From Rheinheimera mangrovi (GTDB taxonomy: Bacteria > Pseudomonadota > Gammaproteobacteria > Enterobacterales > Alteromonadaceae): a stretch of DNA of 64,000 bases. Position 1 is the stretch's first letter. Each line of letters opens with the position of its first letter. The notes under the pieces are model-generated. The model did not search any database, was not told where the DNA came from, and saw only the letters and a list, made by a program, of their open reading frames with translations. Where the stretch lies: the NCBI RefSeq assembly GCF_003990335.1, contig NZ_CP034683.1:572501-636500 (forward strand), given 5' to 3'. This document shows positions 44,133 to 52,309 of this stretch, in pieces. The position numbers and the translations under genes were made by a program.

Positions 44133-44567
44133 TTACAACACGAACTTAACTGGTGCAGAACTGATATCTTCAACTCCTATGCTAATAACTTTTGATTCAA
44201 CGACAGAGTGATATAAAAAGCTTATTGAAAGTATCTTACCCATGCCATTCTTGAAATTGAAAGTATGCTTATTGGTTGAATTCTCGGCAACTCCTGAAAA
44301 TAAATCAGTTTGGAAAACCTCGTATTTATCTTCTGTTATCTGCAATCTCACCAGCTCAATTTCGTATCCATTTCTAACTTTTGTCGGGTACGTTACTGTA
44401 TATCTGAATCCGATAGGACTGTGTTCTGGATCCATCGCCTGCAGAGTGATCCCGTATAAATTAAGAACATCCGCCGTACCATCCAAGTTTATATAAGTCC
44501 GCTTATCTGCATATGCTGAGAATGACAAAAACGTTAATAAGACAAAAATGAATCTCGAAATATTCAA
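44133..44567 (-). CDS. Cassette 2 exported protein, unknown function
   Basis: A 144-aa protein with a signal peptide (MNISRFIFVLLTFLSFSAYA, cleavage before DKR). The mature part of about 124 residues is predicted mostly beta, with no Cys. It starts at ATG 44567, and a 48-base non-coding stretch separates its stop from the attC. No family is recognised. It is probably periplasmic. Confidence 0.62.
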   Translation of the reverse strand: MNISRFIFVLLTFLSFSAYADKRTYINLDGTADVLNLYGITLQAMDPEHSPIGFRYTVTYPTKVRNGYEIELVRLQITEDKYEVFQTDLFSGVAENSTNKHTFNFKNGMGKILSISFLYHSVVESKVISIGVEDISSAPVKFVL

Positions 44568-44583
44568 CTGACTTTCCTTTTCA

Positions 44584-44681
44584 GCTAACGCTTTGCTAAT
44601 GGGCAGCCGAAACGCAGTGTAGGCTGTCCCGTGGAGGCCACGCTGTTTGTGGCCGGAACGAAATTTAGCAACTTGTTATAA
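44584..44681 (-). repeat. attC site of cassette 1 (98 bp)
   Basis: Runs on the + strand from GCTAACG (44584-44590) to GTTATAA (44675-44681), with the inner GGCCAC/GTGGCC hairpin. It is almost identical over its length to the cassette 3 attC. It overlaps the stop of the zinc-ribbon gene. Confidence 0.85.
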
Positions 44682-45026
44682 GCCATTTGTGTTGACCCTG
44701 TTGCCGCAATGAATACAAACGATTGAGCCAGAAAACCAATGCCAAACAACTTTAGACCAGTCCCCACTAGATGCTGGATGCGGTGACTTAAACCCTTGAA
44801 CAGTTAAACACTTATTGCAGTGAGGGCAACGATTAAAAAACGCCAAAATAATATGTACAACTACAGCGCCAAGAAAAGCACCAAAGATGTATACCAAATG
44901 ACTCGCACTAGCCTCCGGTGGAGAAAGAAACTTGCCGTAACCCAACGCTAGAAAGAATGCGATCAAAAGAGACCACGCGATAAAAACGCTGAGTACATCG
45001 AGTTTGCCTATTAACGTTTTGAACAC
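44676..45026 (-). CDS. Cassette 1 membrane protein with a zinc-ribbon-like domain
   Basis: A 116-aa protein with two transmembrane helices (about 12-31 and 43-64). A cytoplasmic zinc-ribbon-like tail follows, with CPHC (67-70) and CIHC (104-107) as likely ligands. It starts at GTG 45026 behind GGGAAG. As the first cassette it would be the best expressed from the integron promoter. No named family fits. It could be a small membrane regulator. Confidence 0.68.
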   Translation of the reverse strand: MFKTLIGKLDVLSVFIAWSLLIAFFLALGYGKFLSPPEASASHLVYIFGAFLGAVVVHIILAFFNRCPHCNKCLTVQGFKSPHPASSGDWSKVVWHWFSGSIVCIHCGNRVNTNGL

Positions 45027-45057
45027 CGATCTTCCCTATGGCTTATAACATTTGTAT

Positions 45058-45176
45058 ATTGTGCTGGCACGATTTGCCTGGTTCTACCAGTTGGCGTGCT
45101 GCGGTTAATCATTTGATTCACAAAGTGTATTTTTAAAAGATTTATCCACGTACAGGGTAAATCGTGCTGGCACATT
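45058..45176. repeat. Pair of inverted 21-bp repeats in the attI region
   Basis: ATTGTGCTGGCACGATTTGCC (45058-45078; a 21-base element of which the core is GTGCTGGCAC) is matched at 17 of 21 bases by the reverse complement of 45156-45176. The core GTGCTGGCAC is itself almost palindromic. Each copy could bind the integrase or a regulator. Confidence 0.5.
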
Positions 45177-45316
45177 ATTCCCTTTTGGAGGCCTGTTATT
45201 TACTTGCTCTGTGATCCTAAGTCTCTAAATTAGATTGTTTTTCCTTCTTCAGCAACAAATAACTGTGCCTGCCAATCAGCGAAAGCGTGCTTGATTTTGG
45301 GAAAAAACAAATAATA

Positions 45317-45332
45317 CTGTATATAAACACAT
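45317..45332 (+). promoter_or_regulatory. LexA (SOS) box candidate in the intI promoter
   Basis: CTGT-ATATAAAC-ACAT fits the LexA consensus CTGT-N8-ACAG at 7 of 8 fixed bases, within an extended TACTGTATAT half. It ends 18 bases before the intI ATG and overlaps a possible -10 region (-35 TTGATT at 45291). SOS control of intI is known for many integrons. Confidence 0.72.
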
Positions 45333-45350
45333 GTGTTGGTGGGCTTCGAA

Positions 45351-46373
45351 ATGGCTAAAAGTGCTTTTTTACAAGCTGTATCTGAAGACATTAGGTTAAG
45401 GGGCTACAGTATTCGTACAGAGCATTCCTACTTGTATTGGATAAAAAGTTTTATTTTGTACCATCAGAAAAAGCATCCACAACAGATGGGGGCTGATGAA
45501 GTTAAAGCTTTTTTAAGCTGGTTGGCGAATCAGCGCCATGTTGCAGTGAACACTCAAAAAGTAGCCTTAAATGCGTTAGTTTTTTTGTACCACAAGTTTT
45601 TGAAAATAGAGTTGGGTGAGCTGGGGTTTACTCATGCGGCGAAACAGCGCAGCTTGCCTGTCGTATTATCTGTTAGTGAAGTCGCTGCACTGCTGCCCCA
45701 TCTGAAAGGGATGTGTGCACTTATAGTGTCTTTGTTATATGGCAGCGGGTTAAGAGTTTCGGAGTGTTTACGTTTGCGTGTGCAAGATATTGATCTGGAG
45801 CACTTGTCTATTACGGTCAGGGACGGTAAAGGCAAAAAAGACAGGCAAACTTTGTTGAGTAGTAGCCTGGTTACGGCACTCAAACAACAAATAACACGAG
45901 CTTTGGCGTTGCAGCAGCAAGACAATCTGCGTGGCATTGGTCCGTCTTTACCTTTTGCATTGGGGCGTAAGTACCCTTCGGCGTATCGGCAAGCGGGTTG
46001 GATGTTTTTGTTTCCTTCAACCAGTCTGTGTGCACACCCACTGACTGGGGTACTTTGCAGGCATCATTTGCATGATAGTGCGGTCAGAAAGGCGTTGCAG
46101 CCAGCTGTGGTCGCCTGCGGTATTCATAAAAAGGTGAATTGCCATACCTTTCGCCATTCGTTTGCTACCCATTTGTTGCAATCGGGTTATGACATTCGTA
46201 CCGTGCAAGAATTGCTGGGTCATAACGATGTGGCAACCACTCAAATTTATACTCATGTGATTGGCCAGCACTACGCGGGCACAGTCAGCCCGTTGGATAA
46301 GCTGTTTAACCCTCCTGAACTCAAAGAATCTCGGTGTATTTATGGCAAACAGGAACCGCATTGTGCCGCGTGA
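45351..46373 (+). CDS. intI: Integron integrase IntI
   Basis: A 340-aa tyrosine recombinase that inserts and excises cassettes by pairing attI with folded attC. Catalytic residues are visible: Arg135 (YGSGLRVSE), His265/Arg268 (HTFRHSF), His291 (LLGHNDV) and Tyr300 (TTQIYTHV). The extra segment special to IntI, lacking in XerC/D, lies before the HxxR box (FPSTSLCAHPLTGVLCRHHLH, about 221-241). ATG 45351 is preferred to in-frame GTG 45333, which falls in the LexA box. It is transcribed away from the cassettes, the standard integron layout. It looks intact. Confidence 0.93.
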   Translation: MAKSAFLQAVSEDIRLRGYSIRTEHSYLYWIKSFILYHQKKHPQQMGADEVKAFLSWLANQRHVAVNTQKVALNALVFLYHKFLKIELGELGFTHAAKQRSLPVVLSVSEVAALLPHLKGMCALIVSLLYGSGLRVSECLRLRVQDIDLEHLSITVRDGKGKKDRQTLLSSSLVTALKQQITRALALQQQDNLRGIGPSLPFALGRKYPSAYRQAGWMFLFPSTSLCAHPLTGVLCRHHLHDSAVRKALQPAVVACGIHKKVNCHTFRHSFATHLLQSGYDIRTVQELLGHNDVATTQIYTHVIGQHYAGTVSPLDKLFNPPELKESRCIYGKQEPHCAA

Positions 46374-46461
46374 ATCTTTAGTTTTCTTATAGTTGTGACC
46401 ATGGTGTTTAGCGCGGTATCAGTTACGTAAAAAGCTCCTGGCCAGCCATGCACGAAAAAAA

Positions 46462-46485
46462 CAGCTAAAGCAAGGGCTTTAGCTG
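46462..46485 (-). terminator. Terminator of the permease-hydrolase operon
   Basis: On the - strand CAGCTAAAGC, a 4-base loop, GCTTTAGCTG, then TTTTTTT (A-run at 46455-46461). A perfect 10-bp stem with a good T-tract, about 55 bases after the hydrolase stop. Confidence 0.8.
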
Positions 46486-46540
46486 AACCAGAGGAAGGCG
46501 AACCTCTACTTAGGGTGGATAGAAAGTGTGGTGTTTAAAT

Positions 46541-47689
46541 TTAGTCTGCTAAAAACAGCCGGATTTGTTCTGTTTTGCTTTGAATATTCAAAAGCCCGTC
46601 CAAATGACCTGCCTGACCTGAAATCTCTTCGTAGCCAGCATCCGGCATTTGCTCTTTGCTGTGTTTGGCCATAGCTGGTGTTAGTAATAAATCTCCTGTA
46701 GCTGGTAACCACAAGGTTTTGGCTTTCACGCTTTTGAGCTGTTGTTGCCAATTGTCGCCCATACCTGCGCGCCATAATTGTGAGGCCCGCACCAAATACA
46801 ACAATGAATTCGCATCCATTTGGGCTGAGCGTTGTTTAGCGGTGCTCAGCAGCTGGTTCCAGGCAGGTAGTTCGGCCTGAATATCCTGATGAATAGCTTT
46901 ATCCAAAGAAGGGGCCGGATAGGTTTGATTAAATAATTCCGGGTTCAGTGCATCCTGAATAACATAAGCTAAAGCTCGTGTTAGTCCAGCTGGTTGTTCT
47001 GTTAACGGATAAGCGCCTTTGTTCCAATCCGGGTCTTGTTTTATCGGTTGAGCCCAACGCTCCAGCCGAACTGCACTAAAACTATCGATATAAGCAGTGC
47101 CTATCACGGGTAGTAAACGCTGCACTTTATCCGGATAACTGACCGCCCATTCAATGGCCTGAAAGGAACCCATGGACGGGCCTATCACGGCATAAAGTTT
47201 TTTGATGCCGAGTTTATCCAGCAGAGCTTTTTGCACTTCAACAAAATCACGAATGGTCACCACAGGAAAAGTTAAACCATAAGGCTTGCCCGTATCCGGA
47301 TTAATGCTGGCAGGGCCTGTGGTGATCACATCAGGCGAAAAGGCGTTCAGATTAGCCAGACTATCGACACTGACTACATAAAATTTGTTGGTGTCTATGG
47401 CTTTGCCAGGGCCGATAATTTTGTCCCAGTAACCAGGCGCTGCATCAGTAGAGCGGTATTTGCCAGCCGCATGCGAAGTGCCGGAAAAATAATGGGTGAT
47501 TAAAATGACATTGGATTTATCGGCATTGAGCTTGCCATAAGCTTCCCAGCCGACCTTCACCTGCTTTAACGCCACGCCACTTTGAGTGGTAAAGTGTGCC
47601 AGTTCCAGCTGCTGTTTTTGCACTAAAGGCAGCTCTGCCGCCTGCACCAAGCTGCTGAACAGCAGTATCAAACCAAGCCATAGTTTCAT
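46541..47689 (-). CDS. Exported alpha/beta hydrolase, MetX (homoserine acetyltransferase)-like
   Basis: A 382-aa protein with a signal peptide (MKLWLGLILLFSSLVQA), hence periplasmic. The fold follows MetX: LITHYFSGTSHAAGKY as oxyanion region, VIGPSMGSFQAIEW with nucleophile Ser172, and a closing AGHLDG with the catalytic His near residue 361. True MetX enzymes are cytoplasmic and have GGSMGG, so this is better seen as an ester hydrolase of that family. It lies 26 bases after the GntP permease gene in one operon. The setting suggests that it frees an organic acid that the permease then imports. The in-frame upstream start at 47725 would overlap the permease gene. Confidence 0.83.
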   Translation of the reverse strand: MKLWLGLILLFSSLVQAAELPLVQKQQLELAHFTTQSGVALKQVKVGWEAYGKLNADKSNVILITHYFSGTSHAAGKYRSTDAAPGYWDKIIGPGKAIDTNKFYVVSVDSLANLNAFSPDVITTGPASINPDTGKPYGLTFPVVTIRDFVEVQKALLDKLGIKKLYAVIGPSMGSFQAIEWAVSYPDKVQRLLPVIGTAYIDSFSAVRLERWAQPIKQDPDWNKGAYPLTEQPAGLTRALAYVIQDALNPELFNQTYPAPSLDKAIHQDIQAELPAWNQLLSTAKQRSAQMDANSLLYLVRASQLWRAGMGDNWQQQLKSVKAKTLWLPATGDLLLTPAMAKHSKEQMPDAGYEEISGQAGHLDGLLNIQSKTEQIRLFLAD

Positions 47690-47715
47690 TTTAAATCCTT
47701 TCAGCAAAGCTTTGA

Positions 47716-49017
47716 TCACAGCCATTGAAACAGGAAAATAGCCAGCATCACGCCCAAAGTGGGCACTACCACAGTCACAGCGGCCACAGGCCAGTAGGCA
47801 TTTTGATGGCTTTCACCACAGATAGCACGAATAGTAGTGACCACATAACCATTGTGCGGCAATGAGTCTAAAGCACCGGATGAGATAGCGACCACACGGT
47901 GCAGCTGCTCTGCATCGACGCCACGTTCTATGTAAACCGGGGCTATTTCTGGCAAAGCTATGGCCTGACCGCCAGAGGCTGAACCTGTTAAACCCGCAAT
48001 GACACTAACAGCAACAGCAGCGCCTATCAGCTCAGAGCCTGGTAAATGTGTCATGGTCTCGACCACAGCGGCAAAAGCTGGTGTCAGCTTAGCCACAGAG
48101 CCAAAACCTACTACAGCTGCTGTATTGCCTATCGCTATTAAAGCCCCGGTAGCGCCTTGATCCAGCGTCTGGCTTAAAGAGGGTAAGAATTTACGATTGA
48201 GTAAATACAAGGTGCTGACACCACCGGTCAGCGCCACTATTAAGGCGGCTTGTTGCAGGGTGTCATGCAGTAAATAGGACAACAGCAGCACCACCAGCAA
48301 AGGTAAAATACCCATCAAAGGATGAGGCAAGGCTTTGTCGCCTAACACAGGATCCGCTTCACGGCCTTCAAAAACTTCACCTTTGGCTATCGCAGTTTTG
48401 ATCATCTTCATCAGCCAGCAATAACCTAGTATTGCCATAAAAATCGCCACTATAATGCTGACTTCCCAACCCGCATAAGGGCTGGTGCCGAGGTATTGAA
48501 TAGGGATCCAGTTTTGAATTTCAGGCGAGCCGGCGGATGTCATAGTAAAAGTGACAGAACCTAAACCTAAAGCGGCCGGGATAAAACGCCGGGGCAGGTT
48601 GGCGTCTTTAAATAAGCTCACCGCCATAGGGTAAGCGGAAAAGGCCACTACAAAAATACTGACGCCACCATATGTCAGCACTGCACAAGCTAAAACTACA
48701 GCCAATACAGCCCGTTGTTTGCCGATACGTTTCACTATGGCAAGGGCTACTGCGTCCGCTGCGCCTGTATGTTCCATCAGCTTACCAAACAGGGCGCCCA
48801 GTAAAAACATTAAAAACCAGCTGGAGACAAAACCAGCGAAACCCGACATATAACCCTGGACAAAATTGGCCGGGTTATCGGCCAGCCAAAATGGGATGCC
48901 ATTAAACAAAGCCACAAATAAAGCGCAGAGTGGCGCCAGAATAAACAGGTTTACCCCGCGCATGGTTAGCACTATCAGTAACACCAGCCCCGCTAACAGA
49001 CCAAATAAACTCAGCAT
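47716..49017 (-). CDS. GntP-family permease, likely for hydroxybutyrate-type organic acid
   Basis: A 433-aa inner-membrane carrier with about 12-14 helices of the GntP/ArsB-like superfamily (TSAGSPEIQNWIPIQYLG; GLTGSASGGQAIALPEIAP; SSGALDSLPHNGYVVT). GntP members move gluconate or hydroxy acids with protons. It is followed by the exported hydrolase and diverges from a TonB receptor. The motif upstream is shared with the D-3-hydroxybutyrate dehydrogenase promoter in this window. The substrate is inferred from that context and not from the sequence. Confidence 0.85.
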   Translation of the reverse strand: MLSLFGLLAGLVLLIVLTMRGVNLFILAPLCALFVALFNGIPFWLADNPANFVQGYMSGFAGFVSSWFLMFLLGALFGKLMEHTGAADAVALAIVKRIGKQRAVLAVVLACAVLTYGGVSIFVVAFSAYPMAVSLFKDANLPRRFIPAALGLGSVTFTMTSAGSPEIQNWIPIQYLGTSPYAGWEVSIIVAIFMAILGYCWLMKMIKTAIAKGEVFEGREADPVLGDKALPHPLMGILPLLVVLLLSYLLHDTLQQAALIVALTGGVSTLYLLNRKFLPSLSQTLDQGATGALIAIGNTAAVVGFGSVAKLTPAFAAVVETMTHLPGSELIGAAVAVSVIAGLTGSASGGQAIALPEIAPVYIERGVDAEQLHRVVAISSGALDSLPHNGYVVTTIRAICGESHQNAYWPVAAVTVVVPTLGVMLAIFLFQWL

Positions 49018-49043
49018 AGAAACAACCTTGTGTTTTTTCTTTA

Positions 49044-49088
49044 GTCTGGTGTAAAGCTGTAGGGCAAACCATAGTACTAAGGTACAGT
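49044..49088 (-). promoter_or_regulatory. GntP promoter with GTAC-N4-GTAC activator motif
   Basis: The motif at 49072-49088 is ATAGTACTAAGGTACAG on the + strand. On the gene's strand it is followed by the -10-like hexamer CAGACT (49049-49044). After aligning the two GTAC half-sites, the hexamer is at the same distance as in the receptor and dehydrogenase promoters. Confidence 0.6.
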
Positions 49089-49152
49089 CTTATAACTTCA
49101 GTTTAATATAATTCTTTTATTTTCATGTGCTTACCTGTAGTTTGTCGTGGGT

Positions 49153-49198
49153 ATAGTACTAAGGTACAGCTTAACATTTCGACAAGACGGCCTAGAGT
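49153..49198 (+). promoter_or_regulatory. TonB receptor promoter with GTAC-N4-GTAC activator motif
   Basis: ATAGTACTAAGGTACAG at 49153-49169 is identical over 17 bases to the copy at 49072-49088. TAGAGT (49193-49198) is a -10 candidate 24 bases after the motif. The start codon is 60 bases after the motif. Confidence 0.62.
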
Positions 49199-49228
49199 GG
49201 TACTGGACAAGTTAGCAGGAGAAGCCAG

Positions 49229-51454
49229 ATGGCCCATAACAATAAGAAGACGAAGACTGTATTCCAACCCACTTTATTAGCAGTGCTGATAGGGTCCGCC
49301 TTAATTAATCCGGTCATGGCAGAACAGGCCAGCAACGACGCTGCAGCACAACAAGAAGAAGCGACGCTGGAAGTCATTCAGGTGACAGCCCGTAAAACGG
49401 CTGAAAACCTGCAGCAGGTGCCTGTTGCTGTAACCTCTATAGGTGCAGAAGCTCTGGCGCAGCGTGGTATTGAAAACTTAACCGCAGTGCAGGCTTATTC
49501 GCCGAACACTACGTTGCAGGTATCCCGTGGTACCAATAGCACCTTAACAGCCTACATCCGCGGTATTGGTCAGCAGGACCCTTTGTGGGGTTTTGAACCT
49601 GGCGTCGGTATTTATATTGATGATGTCTATATGGCCCGCCCTCAGGGTGCTGCTATGGACGTGTACGATGTAGAACGTATTGAAGTGTTGCGTGGCCCTC
49701 AGGGCACTTTATATGGCCGCAATACCATAGGTGGCGCGGTGAAATACATCACTAAACCTTTGAGTGGTGACAATGAGCTCAGCCTACGTGGCACTGTCGG
49801 CAACTATGGTCAAAAAGACTTTAAAATTGCCGGTCAAACTGCATTAACAGACAAGCTGTTTTTTGGTGCTGCCTTAGCCACGCTGAACCGGGATGGTTTT
49901 GGTACTTACCTCAATACGGGCGCAGAAAACTACGATAAAGATATTCTGACCGGTCGTGTCAGTCTGCAGTATCAGGCGACAGATAACTTACGTTTTAGTT
50001 TTGCCGCGGATCGCACCGAAGATGACTCAAACTCCAAAGGCGGCCATCGTTTAACGCCAAGTTTAGTCACAGGTGATGCGCCACCGAAAAGCGTGTTTGA
50101 TTCCAATACCAGTATGCCAGCGGATAACTCCGTAGTGACTGAAGGTCAGTCGCTGACTATTGCGTGGGATATCAACAGCGACTGGACCCTCAAATCCATT
50201 AGCGCCAAACGTGAAGGCGTCACAGATACCAATATCGACTTTGACGCCACTCGTTTACCGTCGCTGGATGTACCGGCTTTTTATGAAGATGAACAAACTT
50301 CGCAAGAACTGCAGTTGCTGTTTAACGGCGACAAACTGAAGATGGCATCCGGCCTGTATTACTTTAATGGCGAAGCCTGTGGTGCTTTTGGTACTGTGCT
50401 GGTGCAGGGCCTTGGCGTCACTACTGAAAATGGTGGTTGTGTCGACACCGACAGCGTAGCCGCTTATGCACAGGGTAGTTATCAATTCACTGACAAGCTA
50501 TCTTTCACTTTAGGCGGTCGTTATACCAAGGATGATAAAGACGCTGAAGTTTATCGTTTTGTTTATTTAGGCTACAAAAGACCACGGGACAACGGCACTC
50601 CTATTGCTGTGCAGTCAGACTTTGCAGGCAGCGAAACCTTCAGCCATTTTTCACCTCGTGTAGGTTTTGAATACCAGAGCAATGACAACTTTATGTGGTA
50701 CGGCTCGTACACCGACGGTTTTAAATCCGGTGGTTTTGATATGCGCGGCAACCAGTCAATTAACCCAAATGCCGGTGACCCGTATCAGGAAGAAACGGTA
50801 GATACCTTTGAACTTGGTTTTAAAAGTGAGTGGAATGATCGCACTTTACGTTTAAATGCTGCGGCTTTCACTTCCAGCTATGACGATATGCAGGTGACGG
50901 TGCAGCGGGCAGTCAACAATACCGTTGCTTCTCAGGTGCTGAACGCGGCCAGCGCTGATATCCGTGGTTTTGAAGTGGAGATGATTTCAGTTCTGACCAG
51001 TAACGTAGAACTGACGGGGATTTTAGGTTACACAGACGCTAAGTTTAACGAAGTGGTGTTTTTTGATGCGGCCACCAAAACCAATACCGATGTGTCAGAT
51101 ATCTGGTCATTCGCCAATACCCCAGAGTGGACTGGTACTTTAGGTCTGAAATACACCCAAAGTGCCGGTATAGGCGAAATTGTGTATAACGTCATGGGCT
51201 CGTACCGCGCTGATACGCAGATTTTTGAAGTGCCGTCCGTGCTGGATTTTGGTGGTTATACCCTGTTTAACGCTGGCGCTACCTGGTACTCCAATGATGG
51301 TCACTGGGACTTGTCGGCTCAGGTGCGTAATATAGGCGATAAAGAAACCCGTATTGCCGGGTACAACTTCCCGCTGCTGGCGGGTGAGCAAACCATTACC
51401 GCCTACTACGGCGACCCAAGAACTTATAGTTTAACTCTGGGATATCGTTTCTAA
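49229..51454 (+). CDS. TonB-dependent receptor
   Basis: A 741-aa outer-membrane transporter. Signal peptide, TonB-box-like LEVIQVTARKTAENLQ, plug about 50-165 (PVAVTSIGAEALAQRGIENL) and a barrel closing with LTLGYRF. It resembles the plain siderophore/organic substrate group and not the TonB-Xanth-Caul type seen at 15 kb. The ribosome site AGCAGGAGAA precedes the ATG. The promoter carries the motif shared with the permease and 3-hydroxybutyrate dehydrogenase genes, so it may import an ester or oligomer whose products feed into that pathway. Confidence 0.9.
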   Translation: MAHNNKKTKTVFQPTLLAVLIGSALINPVMAEQASNDAAAQQEEATLEVIQVTARKTAENLQQVPVAVTSIGAEALAQRGIENLTAVQAYSPNTTLQVSRGTNSTLTAYIRGIGQQDPLWGFEPGVGIYIDDVYMARPQGAAMDVYDVERIEVLRGPQGTLYGRNTIGGAVKYITKPLSGDNELSLRGTVGNYGQKDFKIAGQTALTDKLFFGAALATLNRDGFGTYLNTGAENYDKDILTGRVSLQYQATDNLRFSFAADRTEDDSNSKGGHRLTPSLVTGDAPPKSVFDSNTSMPADNSVVTEGQSLTIAWDINSDWTLKSISAKREGVTDTNIDFDATRLPSLDVPAFYEDEQTSQELQLLFNGDKLKMASGLYYFNGEACGAFGTVLVQGLGVTTENGGCVDTDSVAAYAQGSYQFTDKLSFTLGGRYTKDDKDAEVYRFVYLGYKRPRDNGTPIAVQSDFAGSETFSHFSPRVGFEYQSNDNFMWYGSYTDGFKSGGFDMRGNQSINPNAGDPYQEETVDTFELGFKSEWNDRTLRLNAAAFTSSYDDMQVTVQRAVNNTVASQVLNAASADIRGFEVEMISVLTSNVELTGILGYTDAKFNEVVFFDAATKTNTDVSDIWSFANTPEWTGTLGLKYTQSAGIGEIVYNVMGSYRADTQIFEVPSVLDFGGYTLFNAGATWYSNDGHWDLSAQVRNIGDKETRIAGYNFPLLAGEQTITAYYGDPRTYSLTLGYRF

Positions 51455-51468
51455 GCTGTTGATGTGGT

Positions 51469-51490
51469 AGGGCGGGGTTTATCCCCGCCC
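51469..51490. repeat. GC-rich extragenic palindrome, copy 1
   Basis: GGGCGGGG-TTTAT-CCCCGCCC at 51470-51490. It follows the receptor stop and may double as terminator. A second copy lies 83 bases downstream. Confidence 0.55.
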
Positions 51491-51548
51491 GTATCTGCAG
51501 CATTAGATATAAACGACGTATCTAAAGTAATTTGAGTCGACAAGGATT

Positions 51549-51615
51549 GTAGGGGCGGGGTTTATCCCCGCCCGGTACGAAGGCTAAAAAACACTTGCCG
51601 GGGCGAAAGCCCCGG
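51549..51615. repeat. GC-rich extragenic palindromes, copy 2 and a third hairpin
   Basis: The same 21-base palindrome recurs at 51553-51573, again preceded by GTAGGG. Next to it CCGGGGC-GAAA-GCCCCGG (51598-51615) forms another hairpin with a GNRA-type loop. The 207 bases between receptor and response regulator are mostly these elements. Confidence 0.55.
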
Positions 51616-51661
51616 TTCAGTATGGTGAAAAGAGGTTTTATAAAGTTGATACTGCGCTGTT

Positions 51662-52309
51662 ATGATTGCAATTATTGCTGATGACCATCCGTTATTCCGT
51701 GTCGCTTTGGCACAAGCTTCGCAACAAATTCTTGGTTCCGATGCGGTCTTGCTGCAAGCCAATAGCATGGCGCAGCTGTGGGCTTTATTGCTGCAACATC
51801 CTGATACCGAACTAATCTTTCTGGATTTAAAATTGCCGGATGCCGAAGGTTTTGCTGGTTTAACTTCGCTGCGCACTGAATACCCTGATATCTCGATTTT
51901 GATGGTGTCTGCTATTGAAGATCCTGCTGTGATTAAACAAGCCTTGCAACTCGGGGCTTCGGCCTATATTCCTAAATCTGCGCCGCTGGATTTGTTATCC
52001 GAAGCCGTGGCTCAGGTTGTGGCAGGGGAGACCTGGCTGCCGGCTGAATTGGTGAATGAAGTGGAAAAAGCCAGGGATCTGATTGATCAGGATTTTGCCC
52101 GCCGATTGGAACAACTGACGCCGCAACAATTTCGAGTGCTGAAAATGATTGCAGACGGTTTACTGAATAAACAAATTGCTTATGAAATGCAGGTGCAGGA
52201 AACCACCATTAAGCAGCATGTGTCGGCTATTCTGCGCAAACTGAATGTGAATAACCGTACTTTGGCGGGGATTATGTTTGAGAAGCTAAAGCTGCCCGAT
52301 GAGTTTTAA
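51662..52309 (+). CDS. NarL/LuxR-family response regulator, CrbR/ErdR-like
   Basis: A 215-aa regulator. Receiver domain about 1-120 with phosphorylated Asp55 (FLDLKLPD), conserved Lys in YIPKSAP. LuxR-type helix-turn-helix about 145-205 (LTPQQFRVLKMIADGLLNKQ, then TTIKQHVSAILRKL). Together with the SSS-type hybrid kinase at 55120-58608 it resembles the CrbS/CrbR (MxtR/ErdR) pair that controls acetate and alcohol use in Vibrio and Pseudomonas. It stands alone behind the extragenic palindromes. The shared motif in nearby promoters is a candidate binding site. Confidence 0.85.
   Translation: MIAIIADDHPLFRVALAQASQQILGSDAVLLQANSMAQLWALLLQHPDTELIFLDLKLPDAEGFAGLTSLRTEYPDISILMVSAIEDPAVIKQALQLGASAYIPKSAPLDLLSEAVAQVVAGETWLPAELVNEVEKARDLIDQDFARRLEQLTPQQFRVLKMIADGLLNKQIAYEMQVQETTIKQHVSAILRKLNVNNRTLAGIMFEKLKLPDEF

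Larger units (their letters stand above)
45044..45350. other. attI region and cassette promoter (Pc) zone
   Basis: The 307 bases between the first cassette boundary (core TTATAAC at 45044-45050) and the intI start hold no gene. It should carry attI and the leftward promoter for the cassettes. It contains a pair of 21-bp inverted repeats (45058-45078 and 45156-45176), and near its right end the LexA-like box of intI. No -35/-10 pair for Pc could be chosen with confidence. Confidence 0.6.

Noticed and set aside
38405..44681. Series of short palindromic repeats that might be a CRISPR array
   Set aside because: The repeats differ in length (55-133 bp) and sequence and are separated by genes, so they are attC sites.
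45333..45350. GTG 45333 as the intI start
   Set aside because: It would begin directly at the edge of the LexA-like box. ATG 45351 gives the normal N terminus of integron integrases.
46541..47689. MetX homoserine O-acetyltransferase of methionine synthesis
   Set aside because: A signal peptide and the GPSMGS nucleophile motif do not fit a cytoplasmic MetX, so it is better called an exported hydrolase of that family.
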